Positions 7,627-15,591 of a DNA stretch of 64,000 bases are shown piece by piece; the first letter of the stretch is position 1; every line of letters begins with the position of its first letter. The stretch lies in the NCBI RefSeq assembly GCF_010384365.1, contig NZ_CP048397.1:7011683-7075682 (forward strand), given 5' to 3'. This DNA is from Streptomyces sp. S4.7. GTDB taxonomy: Bacteria > Actinomycetota > Actinomycetes > Streptomycetales > Streptomycetaceae. Made by a program: the position numbers and the translations under genes. The notes under the pieces are model-generated. The model was not told where the DNA came from. It made no database searches and was given only the letters and a program-made list of their open reading frames with translations.

Positions 7627-8067
7627 TCAGACGAGACAGAACTCGTGGCCCTCCGGATCCGCCATTTCCATATGGTCCGGCCTGCCCTGCGACTCGTGTT
7701 CGCGTATCACCGTCGCTCCCGCCGCCGTCAGCCGTTCGACCGCGGCGAGGACCCGTGGCCACCGTGTCTCCCAGGGGGTGTCCCGGCCGCCCCCGACCTG
7801 GATGTCCAGATGCAGCCGGTTCTTGACCACCTTCGACTCGGGGACCTTGAGGAAGGACAGGGCCGGGCCCACGCCGTCCGGATCAGCGAGATAGGCGCCG
7901 TCGTCCCACTCCTCCTCCGGAACCCCGAAGTGCCCGAACCACGCCTCCCAGGTGGGGAAACCGGTGGGCGGCGGCTTCTCGGCATACCCCAGGGCGAGTG
8001 CCCAGAACTCCGCCAGCTTCGCGGGGTGCGCGCAGTCGATCGTCAGACTCCACTTGGTGGCCACCAT
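7627..8067 (-). CDS. VOC-superfamily (glyoxalase/bleomycin-resistance fold) protein
   Basis: About 146 residues with the actinobacterial 'glyoxalase-like' layout: a WSLTIDCAHPAKLAEFWALALGY opening, a central PDGVGPALSFLKVPESK segment, a conserved RLHLDIQV strand, and a closing HMEMADPEGHEFCLV. This metal-binding fold appears in isomerases, dioxygenases and drug-binding resistance proteins; the reaction here is unknown. An AGGAGG lies only 1 nt before the ATG at 8067, so the next codon (GTG, 8064) may be the true start. It stands alone, divergent from the metallophosphoesterase. It is 90 bp from the polyketide-associated peptide unit, so a self-resistance role is possible but unsupported. Confidence 0.82.
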   Translation of the reverse strand: MVATKWSLTIDCAHPAKLAEFWALALGYAEKPPPTGFPTWEAWFGHFGVPEEEWDDGAYLADPDGVGPALSFLKVPESKVVKNRLHLDIQVGGGRDTPWETRWPRVLAAVERLTAAGATVIREHESQGRPDHMEMADPEGHEFCLV

Positions 8068-8231
8068 GCCTCCTCGGTCGTGTGTGCGAACCGTATCGGG
8101 CAGCACTGACAGTGCGGCCGCACGCCGTGGAGCCGGTGCGGCGGGAGAGTAGGGGTTGATCGGCACGGACGCTTGCCCAATTCTTGTCGAATGCGCTACT
8201 TGCGGGCACGCCGAGTTCGGAGCGATTACCG

Positions 8232-9170
8232 ATGACCTATGAGATACGTGGTGCGTCGCCGCCTTCGGCCGCCACCGTACCTTCCCTCGTGGAGCCCGCC
8301 CCTTTCCCGGCGAGGCCCGGACGGCTCGTCGCGACGAGCGATCTGCACATCCGTTACCCCGAGAACCGGAAGATCGCCGATTCCCTGCGGCCCGAGTCGG
8401 AGCACGACTGGCTGCTCGTGGCCGGTGACATCGGCGAGCTGGTGTCCGACATCGAATGGACCCTGCGCACGCTCAGCGAGCGGTTCGCGAAGGTCATCTG
8501 GGTCCCCGGCAACCACGAGCTGTGGACCGCGCCCGACGACCCGGTCAAGCTCCGGGGTGACGCCAAATACCGTCATCTCGTCGAGCTCTGCCGGGAGATG
8601 GGCGTCGTCACGCCGGAGGATCCCTACCCCGTCTGGGAGGGCGAGGGCGGCCCCGCCGTGATCGCACCGCTGTTCCTCCTGTACGACTACTCCTTCCGGC
8701 CCGCCGGAACGTACTCCAAGGAAGCGGCCCTCGCCGTGGCCGAGGCCGCCGGTGTCGTCTGCACCGACGAGTTCCTGCTCCACCCCGACCCGTATCCCAC
8801 CAGGGAGGCGTGGTGCCGCGCCCGGCTCGCGGCCACCGAGCGCCGGCTCATGGAGATCCCGCCCGAGCTGCCCACCGTCCTGATCAACCACTGGCCGATC
8901 GTGCGCGAACCCACGAACGTGCTGTGGCGACCGGAGTTCGCGCTGTGGTGCGGTACGGAGGGCTCGGCCGACTGGCCGCGCCGATTCCGGGCCGCCTCGG
9001 TCGTGTACGGGCATCTGCACATACCCCGGCTCATGTGGTGCGACGGAGTGCCTCATCAGGAGGTCTCGCTGGGCTACCCGAGGGAGTGGGGACGGCGCGC
9101 GCAGGAGCCCGGCCGGCCCGTGCAGATACTGCCGCTGCCGGTGCGGGGCGAAGCGGGGGTGCCGAGGTGA
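8232..9170 (+). CDS. Calcineurin-like metallophosphoesterase
   Basis: A 312-residue cytosolic phosphoesterase with the full set of metal-ligand motifs in order: TSDLHIRY (DxH), VAGDIGE (GDxxE), VPGNHELW (GNHE), INHWP (H), and YGHLHI (GHxH). It should bind two metal ions and cleave a phosphoester, but the substrate is unknown. ATG at 8232 has GGAG 9 nt upstream. Its last codons overlap the start of the phosphopantetheinyl transferase gene (GTGA). The stable pairing hints that it could act on the phosphopantetheine side of carrier-protein metabolism. That link is inference. Confidence 0.9.
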   Translation: MTYEIRGASPPSAATVPSLVEPAPFPARPGRLVATSDLHIRYPENRKIADSLRPESEHDWLLVAGDIGELVSDIEWTLRTLSERFAKVIWVPGNHELWTAPDDPVKLRGDAKYRHLVELCREMGVVTPEDPYPVWEGEGGPAVIAPLFLLYDYSFRPAGTYSKEAALAVAEAAGVVCTDEFLLHPDPYPTREAWCRARLAATERRLMEIPPELPTVLINHWPIVREPTNVLWRPEFALWCGTEGSADWPRRFRAASVVYGHLHIPRLMWCDGVPHQEVSLGYPREWGRRAQEPGRPVQILPLPVRGEAGVPR

Positions 9171-9823
9171 TCGAGCGCATCGTGCCCGCCGAGGCGGAGA
9201 CGGCCGAGGCTTACGGAGACCTTCCCGAGGCCACGCTCTTCCCGGAGGAGGCGCTGCTGGTGAAGTCCGCCGTCGCGCAGCGCCGTGGCGAGTTCACCAC
9301 CGCGCGGCACTGCGCGCGGCAGGCCCTGACGCGGCTGGGCGCCCCGGCGGGGGCGATCCTCACCGGCGAGCGCGGCGCGCCGCTGTGGCCTGAGGGTGTG
9401 GTCGGCAGCATCACGCACTGCGCGGGCTACCGCGCGGCCGTGGTGGCCCGCCCCGCGCACGTGGCCGCGATCGGTGTCGACGCGGAGCCGGCGCTGCCGC
9501 TGCCCGAAGGCGTCCTGGAGGCGGTGGCCCTGCCCGACGAGCAGATCGCGGTGAAGGAACTCCTGGTGACCGCGCCGGGCGTGGCCTGGGACCGGCTGCT
9601 GTTCAGTGCCAAGGAGTCGGTCTACAAGGCGTGGTTTCCGCTGACGAGGCGCTTCCTGGAGTTCGAGGAGGCCCGGCTCGTCTTCGACCCGGCGGGAGGG
9701 ACGTTCACCGCGCACCTCCTCGCCGGGCCGGCGCGGGCCGGGGGCCGTACGCTGCACAGGTTCGAAGGACGCTGGCTGTCGGACGGCGGCATCGTGCTGA
9801 CGTCCGTGACGGTCCCGGCCTAG
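9167..9823 (+). CDS. Sfp/EntD-type 4'-phosphopantetheinyl transferase
   Basis: A 218-residue enzyme that moves phosphopantetheine from CoA onto a conserved Ser of carrier proteins, activating PKS, NRPS and ACP domains. Family motifs are present: GSITHCAGY, IGVDAEP with Mg-binding Asp105 and Glu107, and the signature FSAKESVYKAW (Glu150, Lys154). The GTG start overlaps the metallophosphoesterase stop by 4 nt, so the two are one operon. It sits 7 kb from the PKS and is a plausible activator of that PKS and of the discrete ACP at 2927, although no SARP-like box was found at its promoter and it may serve the whole genome. Confidence 0.93.
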   Translation: MIERIVPAEAETAEAYGDLPEATLFPEEALLVKSAVAQRRGEFTTARHCARQALTRLGAPAGAILTGERGAPLWPEGVVGSITHCAGYRAAVVARPAHVAAIGVDAEPALPLPEGVLEAVALPDEQIAVKELLVTAPGVAWDRLLFSAKESVYKAWFPLTRRFLEFEEARLVFDPAGGTFTAHLLAGPARAGGRTLHRFEGRWLSDGGIVLTSVTVPA

Positions 9824-9832
9824 GCGCGGCGC

Positions 9833-9874
9833 GGGGTGCCGGACGGTCCGCACAGGCGGTCCGTCCGGCACCCC
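9833..9874. terminator. Bidirectional hairpin after the PPTase operon
   Basis: A perfect 14-bp stem (GGGGTGCCGGACGG, 9833-9846; CCGTCCGGCACCCC, 9861-9874) starts 9 bp after the PPTase stop and ends before the stop of the convergent DUF350 gene. Confidence 0.7.
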
Positions 9875-9929
9875 GGACATTCAGACGCGGCACATTCGGC
9901 GCACGTCGCGCATGCCGTGCACGCGGCGC

Positions 9930-10352
9930 TCAGGCGATCGACGCCGACACGATCGCCGACACCGCGATGTTGCACGACGCCGTCACCCAGACCGCGGGGT
10001 GCGGCTCGGCCTCGACCAGCGTCGCGCCGAGCTTGCCCGGGGTCACCAGGTCCACGACCAGGAACGCCACGGCCATCATCACGAGGCCGAGCACCCCGAA
10101 CGCGGCCGTGGACGCCAGGCCCTTGCCGAAGTCGTCGTACGTCGTCCAGATCGACGTGAAGACGATGCCGCCGATACCCAGGAGCGCCGAGCTGAGCAGG
10201 AGTGCGGCGTTGCGGTTCCGGTCCTCCCAGATCTGCTTCCCGAGCTTCCCCGGAGTCAGCACGTCGATGAGGACGATGCCGAGGATCAGAAGGACCACAC
10301 CGAGCGCGCCGTAGGCGCCGGCCCGGCCAAGTCCGTTGACTATGTCGTTCAT
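9930..10352 (-). CDS. DUF350 family membrane protein
   Basis: A 140-residue protein with four hydrophobic segments (about residues 10-30, 46-66, 80-102 and 118-138). The repeated motif DVLTPGKLG / DLVTPGKLG follows segments 1 and 3, the internal duplication typical of DUF350. The family has no established biochemical role and is presumed to act in the membrane. It is a single gene, divergent from the secreted GH3 enzyme. The ribosome site before the ATG (10352) is weak. Confidence 0.85.
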   Translation of the reverse strand: MNDIVNGLGRAGAYGALGVVLLILGIVLIDVLTPGKLGKQIWEDRNRNAALLLSSALLGIGGIVFTSIWTTYDDFGKGLASTAAFGVLGLVMMAVAFLVVDLVTPGKLGATLVEAEPHPAVWVTASCNIAVSAIVSASIA

Positions 10353-10403
10353 TGAGAAGCCCGTCTCCGCTGCTGAAGATGATCGTGGCAAAGGCGTCGC
10401 AAA

Positions 10404-12821
10404 ATGTATCGCACGGGGCGTGAGCCGCGAGAGGGAGCCGGAAACCGCGGCCGAACCGCGCCCGGACCGTTGCCGGAAGCTCACCGGACGGGGCGGCGCA
10501 CCCTCCTTACTACGATCGGTGCGACCGCCGTCGCGGCAGCCGCGCCGGCACGCGCGTCCGCCGCCGCCGGCGGCCCCGCGCCCGCCACCGAAAGGACCTC
10601 AGTCGTGCAAGCCGCCACCCCGGTCAGCTCCCCGGACACCCCGTCGGCCAGGACCGATCCGTACGACCGTCCCGTCGCCGAACTGCTCGCCCGGATGACC
10701 GACGAGGAGAAGCTCGGCCAGCTCCAGCAGCTCGCCTGGGCCGGCGCCACCGGCCCCGGCGGCACCCAGACCCGGGAGGCCGAAGAGGCGGCCCGCGCGG
10801 GCCTGTTGGGCTCCGTGCTGAACATCCACGGCGCCAGGGAGAGCAACGCGCTCCAGCGGATCGCCGTCGAGGAGTCCCGGCTCGGCATCCCGCTGATCTT
10901 CGGTCTCGACATCATCCACGGCTTCTGGACCACCTTCCCGATCCCTCTCGCCCAGGCGGCGAGCTTCGATCCCGCCGTGTCCGAGCTGGACGCGTCCGTC
11001 TCGGCGGCCGAGGCGCGGTCCAACGGCGTGCACTGGACGTTCGCGCCGATGATGGACGTCACCAGCGAGCCCCGCTGGGGCCGTATCGCCGAGTCCGGTG
11101 GTGAAGACCCCTATCTGAACGGCGTGTTGGCGGCTGCCAAGGTGCGCGGTTACCAGGGCGGCGACCTGAAGGCGAAGGACCGCATCGCCGCCTGCGCCAA
11201 GCACTACGTCGCGTACGGCGGGGCCGAGGGCGGCCGGGACTACAACACCGTCGACGTGTCCGAGGCGCGGCTGCGCAACCACTACCTGCCGCCGTTCAAG
11301 GCGGCCGTGGACGCCCAAGTGGCCACGGTGATGGCCGCGTTCAACACGATCAGCGGCGTACCCGCACACGGCAACGAGCACACGCTCACCCGGATCCTGA
11401 AGGAGGACTGGGGATTCGACGGCTTCGTCGTCAGCGACTGGTCCGGTGTCCAGGAGCTGATCCCGCACGGATTCGCCGCCGACGGCGAGGACGCGGCCCG
11501 GCTCGCCCTGGGCGCAGGTGTCGACATGGAGATGGTCAGCACCCATGTCGTGGACCACGGAAGGAAGTTGCTGAGCGAGGGGCGGATCGACGCCGGACGG
11601 CTCGACGACGCGGTCACCCGTGTCCTGCGCGTCAAGTTCCGGCTCGGGCTCTTCGACGACCCGTACGTCCCCGAGCAGGCCGAGATCGCCGGACCGACGC
11701 CCGAGGCCCGGTCGGCGGCCCGTACGGCCGCCGCGCGCTCCATGGTGCTGCTCAGGAACGAGGGCGGCGCGCTGCCGCTCGCGAAGACGGTCCGCTCCCT
11801 CGCCGTCGTCGGGCCGTTCGCCGACTCCGACGATCTCCAGGGCACGTGGGCGGGGCCCGGTGCGGAGAAGTTCCGGTCGGTCACGGTGCTCGACGCCGTA
11901 CGGGCCACCCTCCCGGACGCCACCGTCACCCACGCCCTCGGCATCGACGCCGCCGGCCAGGACACCGGCACGATCCAGGACGCCGTCGGGGCGGCGCGGG
12001 CCGCCGATGCCACCGTCGTCGTCGTGGGGGAGAGCCCGGACATCAGCGGCGAGGCGAACTCGCGCAGCGACATCGGACTGCCGGGCAGACAGGAGGAGTT
12101 GATCGCGGCCGTCGCGGCCACCGGCAAGCCGTACGTGGTCGTCCTCGTGAACGGCCGTCCGCTCACCCTCGGCGACTGGGCCGACGACGCCCCGGCCGTG
12201 CTGGAGGCGTGGCACCCCGGTATGGAGGCCGGGAACGCGATCGCCGACGTGCTGTTCGGGGACGTCGACCCCGCAGGCCGGCTCCCGTCGTCCTTCCCCC
12301 GGACGGTCGGCCAGATCCCGGTCAACTACAACCACGAGCGGACCGGCCGCCCCTACGACCCGGCCGATCCGGACCAGCGCTACGTCTCCCGGTACCTGGA
12401 TGTGCCGGACGGCCCGCGCTACCCGTTCGGCCACGGTCTGAGCTACACGACCTTCACCATCTCCGAGCCCACGCTCAGCCGCAGCTCCATCGGCGCGCGG
12501 GCCCTGCGCGAGGGCGACACGGTGGAGGTCGCCGTCACCGTACGCAACACGGGTGAGCGGGACGGGGACGAAGTCGTCCAGCTCTACCTCCACGACCCCG
12601 TCGCGAGCATCGTTCAGCCGGTCCGGCGGCTGCGCGGATTCAGCCGGGTGGGCGTCGCGGCCGGGAAGTCCACGACCGTGCGCTTCAGCCTCGGCGCGGC
12701 GGACTTCGGCTTCTGGACCAATGACCCGGACGGCCGGTTCGTGCTGGAGGAGGGCGCGGTCGACATCATCGTCGGCGCCGACTCGACAGCCACCGCCAAG
12801 GGCACGCTGACGATCGTCTGA
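10404..12821 (+). CDS. Secreted GH3 beta-glucosidase (BglX-like)
   Basis: An 805-residue glycoside hydrolase family 3 enzyme. A twin-arginine type signal (HRTGRRTLLTTIGA followed by an Ala-rich core to about residue 58) predicts Tat export. The GH3 N-terminal barrel follows (about 95-415) with IFGLDIIHGFW, KHYVAYG and catalytic Asp345 in FVVSDW. The alpha/beta C-terminal domain comes next (about 445-650), then a fibronectin-III-like domain (about 710-795). This is the order of E. coli BglX. It should release glucose from beta-glucosides outside the cell. The ATG at 10404 gives a full signal peptide but the ribosome site is poor. No GAGAGCGCTCTC operator lies upstream, so it is outside that regulon. 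Confidence 0.92.
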   Translation: MYRTGREPREGAGNRGRTAPGPLPEAHRTGRRTLLTTIGATAVAAAAPARASAAAGGPAPATERTSVVQAATPVSSPDTPSARTDPYDRPVAELLARMTDEEKLGQLQQLAWAGATGPGGTQTREAEEAARAGLLGSVLNIHGARESNALQRIAVEESRLGIPLIFGLDIIHGFWTTFPIPLAQAASFDPAVSELDASVSAAEARSNGVHWTFAPMMDVTSEPRWGRIAESGGEDPYLNGVLAAAKVRGYQGGDLKAKDRIAACAKHYVAYGGAEGGRDYNTVDVSEARLRNHYLPPFKAAVDAQVATVMAAFNTISGVPAHGNEHTLTRILKEDWGFDGFVVSDWSGVQELIPHGFAADGEDAARLALGAGVDMEMVSTHVVDHGRKLLSEGRIDAGRLDDAVTRVLRVKFRLGLFDDPYVPEQAEIAGPTPEARSAARTAAARSMVLLRNEGGALPLAKTVRSLAVVGPFADSDDLQGTWAGPGAEKFRSVTVLDAVRATLPDATVTHALGIDAAGQDTGTIQDAVGAARAADATVVVVGESPDISGEANSRSDIGLPGRQEELIAAVAATGKPYVVVLVNGRPLTLGDWADDAPAVLEAWHPGMEAGNAIADVLFGDVDPAGRLPSSFPRTVGQIPVNYNHERTGRPYDPADPDQRYVSRYLDVPDGPRYPFGHGLSYTTFTISEPTLSRSSIGARALREGDTVEVAVTVRNTGERDGDEVVQLYLHDPVASIVQPVRRLRGFSRVGVAAGKSTTVRFSLGAADFGFWTNDPDGRFVLEEGAVDIIVGADSTATAKGTLTIV

Positions 12822-12901
12822 GGACACGTGCCCGCGGCGTCGGGGGGAGTGCCGCCCGGAGGCCGTGGGCACACTCCCGCAGCGTGAGCTTGCCTCACGG
12901 A

Positions 12902-12930
12902 GGGACCCGCCGGATGATTTCGGCGGGCCC
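12902..12930 (+). terminator. Hairpin terminator after GH3
   Basis: CCCGCCG (12906-12912) pairs with CGGCGGG (12921-12927), with an outer GGG/CCC extension. The hairpin lies 80 bp after the GH3 stop. A second weaker hairpin (GTGCCCGCGG with CCGTGGGCAC) precedes it. Confidence 0.5.
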
Positions 12931-13007
12931 TCTCCCGCGCGGGGAGCGACCTGGAGAGCCCCCTGGGGAGCGCTCGCCCGACGACCACGACCAGGGAGAC
13001 ACCCGCC

Positions 13008-13361
13008 ATGACAGAGACCGACATCCGTGACGACCGGGCGCGGGGCAGGTTCGAGGCGTACGAGGGTGACGAGCTCGTCGGCGTCATCGGCTACTTCGTG
13101 ATGGCCGGAGCGCCCGCCGCGCTCGTGGCCGTCCACACCGTCGTGGAGAAGGGCCACGAGGGCAAGGGCATCGCGGGCGCGCTGGTGAAGGAGTTCTACG
13201 CGACGGCGGCCCGCGAGGGCGTGCCCGTCGTACCGCTGTGCCCGTACGCGGCCAGGTGGACGCGGCGGCACCCGGACGAGGCGGCCGTGGCTCCGGCCGC
13301 GTCCGAGGACACGGTGCGCGCGGCGGAGGCCCAGCTCAAGGCGGACTCCGGGCGCTGGTGA
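13008..13361 (+). CDS. Small GNAT-type N-acetyltransferase (NATD1-like)
   Basis: A 117-residue protein of the short GNAT group: a core strand with VHTVVEKGHEGKGIAGALV (the acetyl-CoA pyrophosphate loop, GHEGKGIA) and a conserved VPLCPYA segment. This family is widespread and its substrate is generally unknown. The ATG at 13008 has GGAG about 9 nt upstream. The last about 30 residues (DEAAVAPAASEDTVRAAE) extend beyond the minimal domain. It is a single gene between the GH3 terminator and the proline-rich ORF. Confidence 0.88.
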   Translation: MTETDIRDDRARGRFEAYEGDELVGVIGYFVMAGAPAALVAVHTVVEKGHEGKGIAGALVKEFYATAAREGVPVVPLCPYAARWTRRHPDEAAVAPAASEDTVRAAEAQLKADSGRW

Positions 13362-13491
13362 GGCCGGCGGGGGATCGAGGGGCCGCCCGGATCCCGGTGC
13401 ACCGGGGCGACCATGAGTGGACCCGGCGCGCGTGGGCACGTGCATCGGGAGACATTGGGAAAGCACGAGTCCGTACTTTTGGAGGACTGGC

Positions 13492-13767
13492 ATGACCCAT
13501 CCGTATCCCGACCCCGTACCGCCCTCGCCGACCCCGCCGCCGGGGCCGCCCGGTCCCGAACCGGGTCCGGCGCCCGGACCGGTGCCGGGACCGGCGCCCG
13601 TCCCCGGGCCGCCTCCGGGCCCGTCACCGGACCCGATTCCCAGTCCGCCTGGCCCCGACCCGGTCCCTGACCCGGAACCGGCACCGGGACCGCTCGGCCA
13701 GACACCCGCCCCAGGTGGGTGTCCTCAATCGCCGGACGGGCTCCGAACGCAGCCCGTCCGGCGGTAG
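13492..13767 (+). CDS. Proline-rich small protein (91 aa) ending inside an intergenic repeat
   Basis: An ORF preceded by GGAGGA with ideal 5-nt spacing to ATG 13492. Residues 1-70 are almost entirely Pro, Gly, Asp and Glu (PGP / PDP / PxP units), an extended low-complexity chain without a signal peptide or membrane segment. The last about 16 residues (CPQSPDGLRTQPVRR) are encoded by the two inverted copies of the 22-bp repeat at 13721-13772, so the natural stop may have been lost. I do not recognise a family. Proline-rich ORFs arise easily in GC-rich DNA, but the ribosome site argues for translation. Confidence 0.45.
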   Translation: MTHPYPDPVPPSPTPPPGPPGPEPGPAPGPVPGPAPVPGPPPGPSPDPIPSPPGPDPVPDPEPAPGPLGQTPAPGGCPQSPDGLRTQPVRR

Positions 13768-13772
13768 AGGAC
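13721..13772. repeat. Inverted pair of the AGCCCGTCCGGCG...GAGGAC repeat
   Basis: Copy 1 (13721-13742) reads on the minus strand as AGCCCGTCCGGCG then ATTGAGGAC. Copy 2 (13751-13772) reads on the plus strand as AGCCCGTCCGGCG then GTAGAGGAC. The 8-bp gap makes a strong hairpin between the convergent proline-rich ORF and gnd, so it may also act as a terminator. The same element is clustered at 31592-31913. Confidence 0.8.
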
Positions 13773-13785
13773 AAGCGCGGGCAGA

Positions 13786-15225
13786 TCAGCCCGAGACCTC
13801 GGAGCGGTCCCCGCCCCACAGCGTGTGGAACGAGCCCTCGCGGTCCGTGCGCCGGTAGGTGTGCGCGCCGAAGAAGTCACGCTGACCCTGCGTGAGCGCC
13901 GCGGGCAGCCGCTCGGCGCGCAGCGCGTCGTAGTACGAGAGCGCAGCCGCGAAGCCCGGCGTCGGCACACCCTGCCGTACCGCCGTCGCGATCACCTCTC
14001 GCCAGTCGTCCTGCGCCGCGCCGATCTCCTCGGCGAACTGCTTGTCGGCCAGCAGGCTCGGCAGATCGCGCTGCGCGTCGTACGCGCCCCGGATCCGGTC
14101 CAGGAACGCCGCCCGGATGATGCAGCCCGCACGCCAGATCGCGGCGACGGACCCGAGGTCGATGTTCCAGCCGTACTCCTCGCTGCCCGCCTGGATCTGG
14201 TGGAAGCCCTGGGTGTACGACACGATCTTCGACGCGTACAGCGCCTGCTCCACACGGTCCGCGAAGCGCGCCGCCTCCTCCTCGCTCAGCGCGGTCGCCG
14301 CCGGGCCCGGCAGCGTCTGCGAGACGTCCCGCAGCGCGGCGTGCCCGGACAGCGAGCGCGCGAAGACCGCCTCGGCGATGCCGGAGACCGGCACACCGAG
14401 GTCGAGTGCGATCTGGACCGTCCAGCGCCCGGTGCCCTTCTGCTCGGCCTGGTCGACGACGACGTCGACGAACGGCTTCCCGGTGGCGGCGTCCTGGTGG
14501 GCCAGCACCTCGGCCGTGATCTCGATCAGGTACGAGTCGAGCCGCCCCGTGTTCCACGTCCGGAACGTCTCGGCGATCTTCTCGGGGGAGTAGCCGGCGA
14601 CCGCGCGCAGCAGGTGGTACGCCTCCGCGATGAGCTGCATGTCGGCGTACTCGATGCCGTTGTGCACCATCTTGACGAAGTGCCCGGCGCCGTCGGGGCC
14701 GATGTGGGCCACCGTCGGGGTGTCGTCCGGAGCCTTCGCCGCGATCCGCTCCAGGAGCGGGCCGAGTGACTCGTAACTCTCCTTCGAACCACCGGGCATG
14801 ATGCTCGGTCCGTGCAGCGCACCCTCCTCGCCGCCCGAGATACCGACGCCGACGAAGTGGATGCCGCGCTCGCGCAGCTCCTTCTCCCGGCGGCGGGTGT
14901 CGGCGAAGTGCGCGTTGCCGCCGTCGATGATGACGTCGCCCTCTTCGAGCAGCGGAGCGAACTCCTGGATCACGGCGTCGGTCGCGTCGCCGGCCTTGAC
15001 CATGATGACGAGACGGCGCGGGCGCTCCAGCGCGGCGACGAACTCCTGCGCGGAGTCCGCGGCCACGAAGGCGCCCTCCTCGCCGAACTCGTCCACCAGG
15101 GCGTGGGTCTTCGACGCCGTGCGGTTGTGCAGGGCGACGGTGAAACCGTTGCGGGCGAAGTTCCGGGCGAGATTGCGGCCCATCACCGCAAGCCCGGTGA
15201 CGCCGATCTGGGCAGTACCACTCAT
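13786..15225 (-). CDS. gnd: 6-phosphogluconate dehydrogenase, decarboxylating (NADP-dependent type)
   Basis: A 479-residue enzyme of the oxidative pentose phosphate pathway that converts 6-phosphogluconate to ribulose 5-phosphate and CO2, forming NADPH. The Rossmann motif GLAVMGRNLARNFA is at residues 10-23. The catalytic segment GGEEGA and the substrate-binding HFVKMVHNGIEY (catalytic Lys) follow, then the all-helical C-terminal domain with the tail around FFGAHTYRRTDREG. The length fits the long NADP-dependent (E. coli type) class. It is transcribed alone. A perfect 16-bp palindrome lies 30 bp upstream of its start codon, in what is probably the 5' leader. Confidence 0.95.
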   Translation of the reverse strand: MSGTAQIGVTGLAVMGRNLARNFARNGFTVALHNRTASKTHALVDEFGEEGAFVAADSAQEFVAALERPRRLVIMVKAGDATDAVIQEFAPLLEEGDVIIDGGNAHFADTRRREKELRERGIHFVGVGISGGEEGALHGPSIMPGGSKESYESLGPLLERIAAKAPDDTPTVAHIGPDGAGHFVKMVHNGIEYADMQLIAEAYHLLRAVAGYSPEKIAETFRTWNTGRLDSYLIEITAEVLAHQDAATGKPFVDVVVDQAEQKGTGRWTVQIALDLGVPVSGIAEAVFARSLSGHAALRDVSQTLPGPAATALSEEEAARFADRVEQALYASKIVSYTQGFHQIQAGSEEYGWNIDLGSVAAIWRAGCIIRAAFLDRIRGAYDAQRDLPSLLADKQFAEEIGAAQDDWREVIATAVRQGVPTPGFAAALSYYDALRAERLPAALTQGQRDFFGAHTYRRTDREGSFHTLWGGDRSEVSG

Positions 15226-15254
15226 GCGTGTGCTCCTGGGTCTCCGTCGGATGT

Positions 15255-15294
15255 GCCCCGTCCGGCGGTAGGGGTACGTACCGCCGGACGGGGC
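15255..15294. repeat. Perfect 16-bp inverted repeat in the gnd upstream region
   Basis: The arm at 15255-15270 (GCCCCGTCCGGCGGTA) pairs exactly with 15279-15294 around an 8-nt loop. The arms share the CCCGTCCGGCG core of the repeat family seen at 13.7 and 31.6 kb. It lies 29 bp before the gnd start codon. The rest of this 366-bp gap holds the operator at 15449-15462 and no gene. Confidence 0.8.
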
Positions 15295-15448
15295 TGTTCA
15301 TCGATCTTCAAGCCGCCCGCATTCTGTCGCATTCCGGGTCGGACGCGTCGCGACCGTTCACCTCTTGGGCGGAAGGGGCGTCGATGCGGACCATCGTTCA
15401 CCAACTCTTGACACTCTCTCAGCGGCGGCGTAACACTGGCCTGGTTTT

Positions 15449-15462
15449 GGAGAGCGCTCTCC
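15449..15462. promoter_or_regulatory. LacI-type operator GGAGAGCGCTCTCC (copy 1)
   Basis: A perfect 14-bp palindrome 130 bp upstream of the DUF1996 gene. The same 14-mer occurs at 16758, 33067 and 35627. The central CG and GAGAGC half-site suit a LacI-family regulator; the LacI gene at 31927-33045 has one copy directly upstream. Confidence 0.75.
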
Positions 15463-15591
15463 CGCAGTGATCCCGGTGTTCCTGACGGTCCCGGATCGGG
15501 GAGCCGCTGTCCGCGGTGCACCGTCCAGTACCACTCTCTCCCCCCACCGCATACGGCGCGTATGCGGACGAAGAGCGGCATGGAGGTCCGC

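Noticed and set aside
1..9823. PPTase as a certain member of the polyketide cluster
   Set aside because: No heptamer box was found upstream of the metallophosphoesterase-PPTase operon, and such pairs occur as housekeeping genes, so membership is left open.
10599..13493. 964-aa minus-strand ORF opposite GH3 and the acetyltransferase
   Set aside because: Antisense shadow caused by GC-rich codons; the plus strand encodes complete GH3 and GNAT domains with ribosome sites.
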